From Nocardioides sp. GY 10127 (lineage in GTDB: Bacteria; Actinomycetota; Actinomycetes; Propionibacteriales; Nocardioidaceae): a stretch of DNA of 64,000 nucleotides. The position numbers and the translations under genes were made by a program. Shown piece after piece: positions 51,699 to 59,833 of the stretch. Numbering within the stretch: the first letter of the stretch is position 1; every line of letters begins with the position of its first letter. The stretch is from positions 372,001 through 436,000 of the forward strand of contig NZ_STGL01000008.1 of assembly GCF_004919085.1 (NCBI RefSeq). The letters run 5' to 3'. The notes under the pieces are model-generated. The model did not search any database, was not told the DNA's origin, and saw only the letters and a program-made list of their open reading frames with translations.

Positions 51699-52091
51699 GT
51701 GCACGAGCTCGGCCTGCTGGCATCGGTGGTCACCGCGGTCGAGGACGCCCTGACCGACCGGCCGGGCACCGTCTCCGCGGTCGGTCTCACGGTCGGCACG
51801 ATGAGCGGCGCCGAGCCGGTCGCGCTGGACGCGGCCTGGCCGATGGCCAGCGCGGGCACCCGTCTCGCCGGGGCGCGGCTCGTGGTCGAGACCGTCCAGG
51901 CCGCCGTGGCCTGCCCGACGTGCGCCCGCGACGTCGAGGTCGACGAGCTCTACGCCTGGCGCTGCCCGGTGTGCGACACCCCGGCCGGGGCGATCAGCCG
52001 CGGCAAGGAGCTCTCCGTGGCCTGGGTGGACGTCGAGGAGACGGCCGAGGAGACGGCCGCAGGCCCCACCGACGACCCCACCGACGGCTGA
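51699..52091 (+). CDS. hypA: Hydrogenase nickel incorporation protein HypA
   Basis: A 130-residue nickel metallochaperone. MHELGLLASVV supplies the Ni ligand His 2 with Glu 3. The zinc site is CPTCARDVEVDELYAWRC, then CPVC, a CxxC-x-CxxC arrangement of normal spacing. The tail is acidic (EETAEETAAGPTDDPTDG). GTG 51699 lies 6 nt after CAGACT (51687-51692). It is on the plus strand, opposite to all other hydrogenase genes here, divergent from the large-subunit-like gene and convergent with the protease gene (5 nt apart). Confidence 0.94.
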   Translation: MHELGLLASVVTAVEDALTDRPGTVSAVGLTVGTMSGAEPVALDAAWPMASAGTRLAGARLVVETVQAAVACPTCARDVEVDELYAWRCPVCDTPAGAISRGKELSVAWVDVEETAEETAAGPTDDPTDG

Positions 52092-52096
52092 GCCCG

Positions 52097-52678
52097 TCAC
52101 CGCTCCCACCAGCCCTCCAGCACCTCCCGCGCGACGCGCAGCGCCTCGGGCACGGCGGCCTCGACGACCGGCGTGAGGCCCCAGGCCAGGTCCACGAACG
52201 ACGGCACGACCCCCACGACGCACATTCGCTCCGGGTCGGCCCGCAGCAGCCGCGCCCCGACCAGGACGTCGAGCAGCCCGACCTGGTGCGGCGAGAGCTG
52301 GGTCCGCAGCAGCCGCGGCAGCTGGTCGCCGTCCAGCCGGACCACGTCGCCCGGCTCGCGCCGCCCCGCGCCGGTGCCCCCGGGCGCGACCGCGTCCAGC
52401 ACCAGCAGGCTCGTGGCGTCCTGCACCAGCGGCAGCAGCGAGAGGCCGATCGTGCCGCCGTCGACGTACTCGACTCCGTCGGCCAGGTCGAGGCCCATCA
52501 GCTCCTCCAGGAGCCGCAGGCCGACGCCGTCGTCGCCCATGAGCGGGTTGCCGATGCCGAGCACGGCCGTCCCCGTGCCGTCGAGCCGGCCGACGCGCAC
52601 CGGCACCGGCCCGTCGAACGTGGCCGGCGAGGACGCAGGCGCCGCGGGCAGGGTGAGCAGCGGAGGAGAGGTCGTCAC
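52097..52678 (-). CDS. hyaD: Hydrogenase maturation protease (HyaD/HupD family)
   Basis: A 193-residue nickel-dependent endopeptidase that trims the large-subunit C-terminus after metal insertion. TAVLGIGNPLMGDDGVGLRL carries the first metal-binding acid, LLVLDAVAPGG the second, and SPHQVGLLDVL the His. The GTG at 52678 follows the cytochrome gene's stop by 1 nt; the open frame upstream is within that gene. The likely substrate is the HyaB tail in this cluster. The shorter paralogue has no matching cleavage site. Confidence 0.92.
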   Translation of the reverse strand: MTTSPPLLTLPAAPASSPATFDGPVPVRVGRLDGTGTAVLGIGNPLMGDDGVGLRLLEELMGLDLADGVEYVDGGTIGLSLLPLVQDATSLLVLDAVAPGGTGAGRREPGDVVRLDGDQLPRLLRTQLSPHQVGLLDVLVGARLLRADPERMCVVGVVPSFVDLAWGLTPVVEAAVPEALRVAREVLEGWWER

Positions 52679-52679
52679 G

Positions 52680-54017
52680 TCACACGTCCGGGAGGTCGAC
52701 GGGGTGGGCACCGCGGCGGATCCACACGCCGCCGTTGATCATCGAGGAGAGGCCGCCGTGGCGCTCGAGGGTGTCGGCGCGCACCGCCATGTAGATGTGC
52801 ACGACCAGGAAGACCCAGAAGAAGATCATGATCAGGTAGTGCACGAGCCGCACGACGGGGATGCCGCCGAGCAGCGCCCCGGGCCACGCGAAGGCCGCCC
52901 AGAACGCGGACTCCGGCTGGTAGAGGCCGTAGAGGCACAGGCCGGTCAGCACCTGGGCGATCGCCATGACGTAGATGCCCGTGTAGGCGAGCTGCTGGAG
53001 CGGGTTGTGCGCGACGAAGGTCGGCGCGTGCCCGGCGTCCGCGACCGCGTAGTGCCGCAGCGTGTGCCACAGCAGGTGCAGGTCGCGCCGGCTCTTGACC
53101 GGCCACAGGGCGGTCCAGCGGACGAACCGGTTGCGCGAGCCGACGAGCTGCCAGGCGCGGATCACCCCGAGCCCGATCCAGGCCCAGGCCCCGACGTAGT
53201 GCAGGAGCCTGATCCAGCCCATCGTGTAGGTCGTGGTCGCCGTGCCGTCCCCGCCGCCCAGGAGCGGGTCGGCGATGAGGAAGCCGGTGACGGTGAGCAG
53301 CACGATGGCCAGCACGTTTAGCCAGTGCAGCGCCCGCAGGCTCGCCGGCCACAGCGGCACGCGGACCCACTCGGCGGTCGAGGCCGAGACACCGCGGCGG
53401 AACCCGGTCGCCCCGGCCGCGCGCACGGGCACCAGGCCCACCAGGTCGAAGCGTCCCGCCTCGCCGTGCTCGACCGGAGCGAGTGCCACGGCCAGCGGCC
53501 GCCACCCCCGCGACTCCACGTAGGAGGCGTTGCGGCGCAGCAGCAGCCGGCGCTCCATGCTCGGGCGGACGGCGTGGGCCACCGCCCCGAGCTCGCCGCG
53601 CAGCACCTCGATCTCCCCCGAGCGGGCACCGTCCGGGTAGAGCAGACCCGTGAGCCGGGTGCGGCTGTAGCGCCGCGACGGCGTGGCCGGCTCGTGGGCG
53701 AGCACCCGGACCCGGCCGAGCACGTCCGCGCAGGTGCACCCCTCCACCTCGTGCGCGTCGGTCTCGTGGGCCTCCTCCAGCAGGACGCAGAGGGCGGCCG
53801 CCAGCGCCTCGTCCACCGCGTCCGGAGCCGGCGCCTGCTCGCCGAGCGCGTCGGCGAGCACCGCGGTCACGGGCTCCGGGCAGGCCGCGGCCGCGAGGGC
53901 CGTGACCCGGGAGGCGGCGACGGTGCCGACCGAGATCGCCGAGGCCACCTGCACCTCGACCCGCGGCGGCTCCGCCGGCGTGCCGGCCCGCCTGTCCTCG
54001 TCCGCGACGGTGCTCAT
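52680..54017 (-). CDS. hyaC: Hydrogenase cytochrome b subunit with large N-terminal extension
   Basis: A 445-residue protein, twice the usual length of HyaC. The C-terminal half (about 225-445) is a four-helix cytochrome b: LRALHWLNVLAIVLLTVTGF (His 231), RLLHYVGAWAWIGLGVIR (His 273) and VRLVHYLIMIFFWVFLVVHI (His 393, His 407), the haem ligands; it passes electrons from HyaA to quinone. Residues 1-220 are soluble, with Cys at 46, 77, 94 and 96 (EGCTCADVLG), and match nothing I recognise. ATG 54017 overlaps the HyaB stop by 4 nt. No stop codon separates the two halves. Confidence 0.9.
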   Translation of the reverse strand: MSTVADEDRRAGTPAEPPRVEVQVASAISVGTVAASRVTALAAAACPEPVTAVLADALGEQAPAPDAVDEALAAALCVLLEEAHETDAHEVEGCTCADVLGRVRVLAHEPATPSRRYSRTRLTGLLYPDGARSGEIEVLRGELGAVAHAVRPSMERRLLLRRNASYVESRGWRPLAVALAPVEHGEAGRFDLVGLVPVRAAGATGFRRGVSASTAEWVRVPLWPASLRALHWLNVLAIVLLTVTGFLIADPLLGGGDGTATTTYTMGWIRLLHYVGAWAWIGLGVIRAWQLVGSRNRFVRWTALWPVKSRRDLHLLWHTLRHYAVADAGHAPTFVAHNPLQQLAYTGIYVMAIAQVLTGLCLYGLYQPESAFWAAFAWPGALLGGIPVVRLVHYLIMIFFWVFLVVHIYMAVRADTLERHGGLSSMINGGVWIRRGAHPVDLPDV

Positions 54018-55756
54018 GACGTGGTCACCGAGACGATCTCGGCGCCCTCCGGGTCGAGCACGTGCACCGCGCACGACATGCACGGGTCGAAGCTGTGGAT
54101 GGTCCGCAGCGCCTCGAGCGGGGCCTTCGGGTCCACCAGCGGGTGGGTGTCGAGCGTGAGCGACTGCTCGTACGGCCCCGGCTTGCCCTCGGCGTCGCGC
54201 CCGCCGGAGAGCCAGGTCGTCGGGACGACGGCCTGGTAGCGCGCCACCTCGCCGTCCTCGATCGTCACCCAGTGCGAGAGGTTGCCGCGCGCGACCTCGA
54301 TCATCCCGAAGCCGGACGCCTGCGAGGGCCACGTCTTCGGCTCCCACTTCTCGGCGTTGAAGACGTCGGTGGTGCCGGACGCCACGTCGGCGGTGAAGGC
54401 GGCCCAGGTGGCGTCGCGCATGAGCTCGGCGGCCGTGACCGCCTCGATGGCGCGGGTGAGGATGCGACCGGCCGTGGAGTTGAGGTCCTTCAGCTCGATC
54501 CGCAGCACCTTCAGCGCCTCGTCCACGAGCTCGACCGTGCGGTCGTGGCCCTGCGCGTACGCCATGAGGACGCGGGCCAGCGGGCCCACCTGCGTGACCC
54601 GGCCGTCGTAGCGGGGCGACTTGGACCAGGTGTACCGGTCCTCGTCCGCGATCCACTCCCACGGCAGCTCGGGGCCGGTGTAGTCGGGCTCGGTCTCGCC
54701 CTTGCTGGGGTGCAGGCCGGCGTCCGGGTCGTCCTGGGAGTACCACGCCGAGGTCACGTACTCCGCGATCTTGTCGGTGTCGATGGGGTGCACCGTGGAG
54801 AGGTCGCCGTCCAGCAGGACGCCGCCCATGACCGGGCTCAGCGAGGGCAGCGTCCGGGTGTCGTTCGGGTCGCCCTGGAAGACCGCGCCGGCCATGCCGG
54901 CCGCCAGGTAGGTGTCGGCGGCCCGACCGATGGAGAACCACGGCTTGTAGGCCTTCATCAGCGCCAGGACGTCCGGGTAGTAGCAGTCCGTGACGAACGT
55001 GACCGTGTCGTCGATCCACGCGGTGATCGAGTCGATGTCGACCTGGTTGACCGCCGTCTGGGAGTCGACGTCGATGGAGCAGGCCATGCCCCCGACCAGG
55101 AAGTTCGGGTGCGGGTTCTTGCCGCCGAAGACGGTGCCGACGCGGATCATCGTCCGCTGGAACTCCAGCGCGTCCAGGTAGTGCGCGACGGCCATGAGGT
55201 CGGCGGCCGGCGGCAGCTCGTAGGCGGGGTGGTCCCAGTAGCCGTTGGTGAAGATCGACTCCTGGCCGCTGGCCAGGATCGAGGTGAGCGTCTCCTTGAC
55301 CTCGGCCATCCGCTCCACGGAGTTGCCGGTCCAGGTGGAGCCGGCGTTCGCGGCGAAGGCGGCGGCCGCCGCCGGGGAGGCCTTCGCGGCGTTCGGGACG
55401 TTCACCCAGTCCAGCGCCTGCAGGTGGTAGAAGTGCACGACGTGGTCCTGCACCGTCTGCGAGGCCAGGACGAGCTCGCGGATGCGCTGGGCCTGGATCG
55501 GCGGGGCGTAGTCGAGGGCGTCCTCGACGGCCACGACGGACGCCACGGCGTGGACCGCCGTGCAGACCCCGCAGATGCGCTGCGCGAAGGCCCACGCATC
55601 GCGCGGGTCGCGCCCCTTGAGGATCATCTCGATCCCGCGGAACTGGGTGACCTCGCACCAGGCGTCGGAGACGGCGCCGTCGGCGGCCTCCAGCTCCATC
55701 CGCAGGTGGCCCTCGATGCGGGTCAGCGGGTCGATGACGACGCGGGTGGTGGACAT
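54014..55756 (-). CDS. hyaB: Uptake [NiFe]-hydrogenase large subunit
   Basis: Catalytic subunit of a group 1 membrane-bound hydrogenase, 580 residues. VVIDPLTRIEGHLRMELE is the N-terminal motif, AQRICGVCTAVHAVASV gives Cys 62 and Cys 65, and HSFDPCMSCAVHVLDPEG gives Cys 559, Cys 562 and the His before the 15-residue tail removed by the protease. Its start overlaps the small-subunit stop (TGATG) and its stop overlaps the cytochrome gene, so the three are translationally coupled. Confidence 0.97.
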   Translation of the reverse strand: MSTTRVVIDPLTRIEGHLRMELEAADGAVSDAWCEVTQFRGIEMILKGRDPRDAWAFAQRICGVCTAVHAVASVVAVEDALDYAPPIQAQRIRELVLASQTVQDHVVHFYHLQALDWVNVPNAAKASPAAAAAFAANAGSTWTGNSVERMAEVKETLTSILASGQESIFTNGYWDHPAYELPPAADLMAVAHYLDALEFQRTMIRVGTVFGGKNPHPNFLVGGMACSIDVDSQTAVNQVDIDSITAWIDDTVTFVTDCYYPDVLALMKAYKPWFSIGRAADTYLAAGMAGAVFQGDPNDTRTLPSLSPVMGGVLLDGDLSTVHPIDTDKIAEYVTSAWYSQDDPDAGLHPSKGETEPDYTGPELPWEWIADEDRYTWSKSPRYDGRVTQVGPLARVLMAYAQGHDRTVELVDEALKVLRIELKDLNSTAGRILTRAIEAVTAAELMRDATWAAFTADVASGTTDVFNAEKWEPKTWPSQASGFGMIEVARGNLSHWVTIEDGEVARYQAVVPTTWLSGGRDAEGKPGPYEQSLTLDTHPLVDPKAPLEALRTIHSFDPCMSCAVHVLDPEGAEIVSVTTS

Positions 55757-57024
55757 CAGCTCTGCTCCTCGGTCGTCTCGTCGGGTGCCTGGTGCCGGCC
55801 GCCGAGGCCGGGGCGGCCCTGCGGGGTGGGCAGCCAGACCTTGTCGGTGTCGCCGAAGGCGACCAGCGGGGCGTCGCCCGCGTCCTTCCGGTTCCCCTGC
55901 CAGCGGCGGACGCCGGTGGCGGCGGAGTGGATCGCCACACCGCCCGCGGCCACGCCGAGCAGGCCCAGCCCGACCTTGTTGGCGGTGGCCTCCACGCCGG
56001 GCAGCTCGACGTCCGGGAGCTCGGTGTAGAAGGGCGTGAAGGTGTCGAAGAAGTCCTTCTCGGTGCAGCCGATGCAGGGGTGGCCGGACCCGATGGGCCA
56101 GCTGGTGCCCAGGTTCCACTGCACGACGGGGCAGGGGCTGAAGGTGCTCGGGCCCTTGCAGCCGACGTCGTAGAGGCACCAGCCCTGCTTGGCGCCCTCG
56201 TCGTCGAAGGTCTTCACGAACTGCCCCGCGTCGAAGTGCGCGCGGCGGGGGCAGGTGTCGTGGATGCGCTGGCCGTAGGCGAAGGTCGGGCGGCCCTCGC
56301 TGTCGGTCTCCGGCAGGTCGCCGTTGGCCAGGATGTAGGTGATGGCGGCGACGATGACCTCGCCGATGGGCGGGCAGCCGGCCACGTTGAGCACCGGTTT
56401 GTCGGTGATGATCTCCTCGACGCCGACGGCGCCGGTGGGGTTCGGCTTCGAGGCCTGGACGGAGCCCCACACCGCGCAGGCGCCGACGGCGAGCACGGCG
56501 GTGGCGTTCTCGGCGGACTTGCGCAGGACCGTCTCGGCCGACTCCCCGCCGATGACGCAGAAGGCGCCGTTCTTCGTGGGCACCGAGCCGTTGACCACGA
56601 GCACGTGGTCGGAGGCGTTCGCGTCCTCGAGCGCCTTGTTCGCGGCGTCGCCCGAGGCGGCCATGAGCAGCTCGAGGTAGTCGACGGAGAGGAGCTTGAG
56701 GACGACGTCCTCGACCGTGGTGCCGCCGGCGCGCAGGAGCGACTCCGAGCAGCCGGTGCACTCCTGGAGCTGGAGCCACACCACGACGGGCTTGGTGACC
56801 TTCTCCAGCGCGCTCGCGATCTCCTCGGCCGTCGGCGTCGCGCCGCTGGCCGAGCCGGCCCATCCGGCGACGGGCGCGCCGACCGCGAACACGGCCGCCA
56901 TCCGGCTGCAGAAGGCCAGGAAGGAGCGGCGTGAGACGCCGGCCCTCGCCAGGTTCTCTCCCAGCGTCTTCTCCCGCCAGACGACCGCCTCGGCCGCCGG
57001 CACGGGAGAGCTGTCCAGCGTCAT
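55756..57024 (-). CDS. hyaA: Uptake [NiFe]-hydrogenase small subunit
   Basis: Electron-transfer subunit, 422 residues. The Tat signal is SRRSFLAFCSRMAAVFAVG (about 31-50). Cluster ligands: proximal ECTGCSES (Cys 89, Cys 92), GACAVWG and VAGCPPIGE; distal RIHDTCPRR with GWCLYDVGCKG; medial STFSPCPV and GHPCIGCTE. The two extra Cys of O2-tolerant group 1d enzymes are absent. A C-terminal helix (VGLGLLGVAAGGVAIHSAA) would anchor it outside the membrane. ATG 57024 has AAGGGGG upstream. First gene of the cluster. Confidence 0.97.
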   Translation of the reverse strand: MTLDSSPVPAAEAVVWREKTLGENLARAGVSRRSFLAFCSRMAAVFAVGAPVAGWAGSASGATPTAEEIASALEKVTKPVVVWLQLQECTGCSESLLRAGGTTVEDVVLKLLSVDYLELLMAASGDAANKALEDANASDHVLVVNGSVPTKNGAFCVIGGESAETVLRKSAENATAVLAVGACAVWGSVQASKPNPTGAVGVEEIITDKPVLNVAGCPPIGEVIVAAITYILANGDLPETDSEGRPTFAYGQRIHDTCPRRAHFDAGQFVKTFDDEGAKQGWCLYDVGCKGPSTFSPCPVVQWNLGTSWPIGSGHPCIGCTEKDFFDTFTPFYTELPDVELPGVEATANKVGLGLLGVAAGGVAIHSAATGVRRWQGNRKDAGDAPLVAFGDTDKVWLPTPQGRPGLGGRHQAPDETTEEQS

Positions 57025-57239
57025 TCCAGCCCCCTTGCCAGATCCCCCTCCCCGGTTGCCGGAGAGGCACACCCGAGCACCGTACGGCGGCCGGAGCACG
57101 GCGGCGGGCGGCAGCAGGCCCGACCTGAGAGGACTGCCGAACGCACCTTTCGGGACCTTCGCCACGGGCTCGGCCGCTGGCCGACCGCTAGCGACCGTTC
57201 GGCGCAGCGCTTCCACTGAGCGAGAGGATCGCGGTCAAG

Positions 57240-57282
57240 GAAAAACGGACGCGGCCCGTCCCCGGTGGGGGCGGGCCGCGTC
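57240..57282 (-). terminator. Intrinsic terminator of purA
   Basis: GACGCGGCCCG (57248-57258) pairs with CGGGCCGCGTC (57272-57282). On the transcribed strand the stem is followed by GTTTTTCC, a proper U-tract. The clearest intrinsic terminator in the window; it separates purA from the hydrogenase cluster. Confidence 0.9.
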
Positions 57283-57301
57283 GCGGTGGGGCGCTGTGCG
57301 C

Positions 57302-58585
57302 TCAGACCAGGGGGTGGACCACGCAGGTCTCGTCGCGGGCCGGGCCCACGCCGACGGCGGAGATCCGGGCGCCGGAGAGCTTCTCGACGGCCTTCACGTA
57401 GTTCTGCGCGTTCTCGGGGAGGTCCGCGAAGGTGCGGGCACCGGAGATGTCCTCCCACCAGCCGGGGAGGTACTCGAAGATCGGCTTGGCGTGGTGGAAG
57501 TCGGTCTGGTTGACCGGCATCTCGTCGTGCCGGACGCCGTTGACGTCGTAGGCCACGCACACCGGGACCTGCTCGAGGCCCGTGAGGACGTCGAGCTTGG
57601 TGAGCACGAAGTCGGTGACGCCGTTGACGCGGGCCGCGTAGCGGGCGACCACGGAGTCGTACCAGCCGCAGCGACGCGGGCGGCCGGTGGTGGTGCCGTA
57701 CTCGTGGCCGACCTTGCGCAGGTGCTCGCCGGCGTCGTCGAACAGCTCGGTGGGGAACGGGCCCTCGCCGACGCGGGTCGTGTACGCCTTCACGATGCCG
57801 ATGACCTGGTCCATCCGCATCGGCGGGATGCCGGAGCCGGTGCAGGCGCCGCCGGCGGTGGCCGAGGAGGAGGTCACGAACGGGTAGGTGCCGTGGTCGA
57901 CGTCCAGCAGCGTGGCCTGACCGGCCTCGAGCAGGACCGTCTCGCCACGATCGAGCGCCTGGTTGAGCAGCAGCACGGTGTCGGCGACGTAGGGACGCAG
58001 CCGGTCGGCGTGCACGAGCAGGCCGTCGACGATCTCGTCGACGCCCGGGGCCTTGCGGTTGTAGACCTTGGTGAGGATCTGGCTCTTGAGCTCGAGCGCG
58101 CCCTCGACCTTCTGGCGCAGGATCGACTCGTCGAAGAGGTCCTGGACGCGGATGCCGATGCGGTTCATCTTGTCGGCGTAGGTCGGGCCGATGCCGCGGC
58201 CGGTGGTGCCGATCCGGCGGGAGCCGAGGAAGCGCTCGGTGACCTTGTCGATCGTCCGGTTGTAGTCCGGGATGACGTGGGCGCTGGCCGAGACGACGAG
58301 GCGGGAGGTGTCGATCCCGCGGGCCTCGAGGCCGTCGATCTCGTGGAAGAGGACGTCGAGGTCGATGACCACGCCGTTGCCGATCACCGGGGTGCAGCCC
58401 GGCGTGAGGATGCCCGACGGCAGCAGGTGCAGGGCGTACTTCTCGTCGCCGATGACGACGGTGTGGCCCGCGTTGTTGCCGCCGTTGAACTTGACGACGT
58501 AGTCGACGGAGGAGCCGAGCAGGTCGGTGGCCTTGCCCTTCCCCTCGTCTCCCCACTGGGCTCCGATGATGGCGATCGCGGGCAT
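57302..58585 (-). CDS. purA: Adenylosuccinate synthetase
   Basis: First step from IMP to AMP: GTP-dependent addition of aspartate. 427 residues with the P-loop-like GAQWGDEGKGKATDLL, FNGGNNAGHTVV (catalytic His), TTGRGIGPTYADKMNRIG, VLLEAGQATLLDVDHGTYPF and TKLDVLTG (guanine recognition). ATG 58585 gives the standard N-terminus; an upstream GTG is in the open frame but adds no conserved residues. A leader of about 90 nt is predicted from TAGCGT at 58680-58685. Confidence 0.97.
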   Translation of the reverse strand: MPAIAIIGAQWGDEGKGKATDLLGSSVDYVVKFNGGNNAGHTVVIGDEKYALHLLPSGILTPGCTPVIGNGVVIDLDVLFHEIDGLEARGIDTSRLVVSASAHVIPDYNRTIDKVTERFLGSRRIGTTGRGIGPTYADKMNRIGIRVQDLFDESILRQKVEGALELKSQILTKVYNRKAPGVDEIVDGLLVHADRLRPYVADTVLLLNQALDRGETVLLEAGQATLLDVDHGTYPFVTSSSATAGGACTGSGIPPMRMDQVIGIVKAYTTRVGEGPFPTELFDDAGEHLRKVGHEYGTTTGRPRRCGWYDSVVARYAARVNGVTDFVLTKLDVLTGLEQVPVCVAYDVNGVRHDEMPVNQTDFHHAKPIFEYLPGWWEDISGARTFADLPENAQNYVKAVEKLSGARISAVGVGPARDETCVVHPLV

Positions 58586-58679
58586 CTGCCTGCTCACTCT
58601 CCAGCCGGGGGACCGCCCTCGCGGCGGGCCCTGAAAGGCGAATGCCCCTGGCACAACGGCCGGGGGCTTGTGCGGCAGC

Positions 58680-58685
58680 ACGCTA
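58680..58685 (-). promoter_or_regulatory. Candidate -10 box of purA
   Basis: TAGCGT on the complement. The predicted leader begins with GCACAA (58668-58673, complement) pairing with TTGTGC (58651-58656), a small 5' hairpin. Confidence 0.4.
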
Positions 58686-58850
58686 GCACCGGAGACCCCC
58701 CGGGGCCTGATCGGCGGGCCTCACCCGTCCGGTCCGGCTGGACGGACGTCCGGATGTCGGACGCACCGGTTCTGCGGCCGGCGGCGGCCGACGTTCCGGT
58801 GCACGCTCCTGCACCCGCCCGGGCGGGGGCGCGGGCGGCGGGTCGGACGG

Positions 58851-58856
58851 TAGCGT
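58851..58856 (+). promoter_or_regulatory. Candidate -10 box of the diacylglycerol kinase gene
   Basis: TAGCGT, 7 nt before GTG 58864. The same hexamer and gap occur before ATG 19895 and ATG 48297. Confidence 0.5.
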
Positions 58857-58863
58857 CGTCGCC

Positions 58864-59796
58864 GTGGAGCCGCTGCTGGTCATCAGGAACAGCGGAGCCG
58901 GGACCGCGGACGAGGAGAACCTCGAGCTCGGTCTGTCCGTGCTCCGGGAGGCGACGTCGGTCGAGGTCGTCGCGACCGGCGACCCCGGCGAGCTCAACAG
59001 CGTCCTGCACCGCGCCGGCACCCGGCGGATCGTCGTGGCGGGCGGCGACGGCAGCCTGCACGCGGTCGTGGCCGCGCTGCACGCCCGCGGTGAGCTCGGC
59101 GAGCGGGTCCTCGGGTTGCTCCCCCTCGGCACCGGGAACGACTTCGCCCGCGGCAACGGCGTCCCGCTCGAGGTGGACGACGCGGCGCGGCTCGTGCTCA
59201 CCGGCGTGGAGCGTCCCGTCGACCTCGTGGTCGACGAGCTGGGCCACGTCGTGGTCAACAGCGTCCACGTCGGGGCCGGGGCGCAGGCCAGCCGGCGGGG
59301 CGCGCGCTGGAAGGAGCGGCTGCACCGCGTGGGCGTGGGCCGGGTGAACCTCGGACGGCTCGGGTACCCGGTCGGCTCGCTCCAGGCCGCGGTGCGACCC
59401 CCGTTCGTCCGGCTCCGCGTCGAGGTGGACGGCGAGCGCGTGGTGGACGTCGACGAGCCCGTCCTCATGGTCGCCATCGGCAACGGCCGGCACGTCGGCG
59501 GCGGCACCCCCCTGACCCCGCTCGCCCGCGTGGACGACGGCAAGGTGGACGTCATGGTGAGCCGGTCCGTCGGCCCGCTGGCCCGCTTCGGCTACGTGGC
59601 GGACCTGGTGCGCGGCCGGCACCCCGAGCGGGACGACGTCCTGTACCTGCGTGGGAGCCGGGTCTCGGTGTCCGGCGAGGAGTTCTGGTGCTCCGCGGAC
59701 GGCGAGATCGACGGCCCGGACCGGCGCCGCACCTGGCGGGTCGAGCCGCACGCGCTGCGGATGGTCCTGCCCGCGATGCAGCCGCCGCCGGCCTGA
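58864..59796 (+). CDS. Diacylglycerol kinase family protein
   Basis: A 310-residue soluble lipid kinase of the DgkB/YegS type. VVAGGDGSLHAVVAAL is the catalytic GGDGS motif, LLPLGTGNDFARGNGVPL the LGTGNDFAR substrate motif, and NGRHVGGGTPLTP with CSADGEIDG the C-domain signature. It would phosphorylate diacylglycerol or a related lipid alcohol; the exact lipid is unknown. It is divergent from purA and convergent with a regulator gene. Confidence 0.92.
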   Translation: MEPLLVIRNSGAGTADEENLELGLSVLREATSVEVVATGDPGELNSVLHRAGTRRIVVAGGDGSLHAVVAALHARGELGERVLGLLPLGTGNDFARGNGVPLEVDDAARLVLTGVERPVDLVVDELGHVVVNSVHVGAGAQASRRGARWKERLHRVGVGRVNLGRLGYPVGSLQAAVRPPFVRLRVEVDGERVVDVDEPVLMVAIGNGRHVGGGTPLTPLARVDDGKVDVMVSRSVGPLARFGYVADLVRGRHPERDDVLYLRGSRVSVSGEEFWCSADGEIDGPDRRRTWRVEPHALRMVLPAMQPPPA

Positions 59797-59833
59797 GCCC
59801 CCGCTCAGCCCGCTGCTGACCAGGAGGACCGCG

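Noticed and set aside
53318..54239. Plus-strand genes opposite the hydrogenase cytochrome
   Set aside because: These frames read as Arg/His/Pro-rich low-complexity text with no motifs, while the minus strand carries clear conserved proteins.
55756..57216. Longer hydrogenase small subunit starting at 57216
   Set aside because: The extra 64 residues precede the Tat signal, have no similarity to the family, and ATG 57024 has a good ribosome site.
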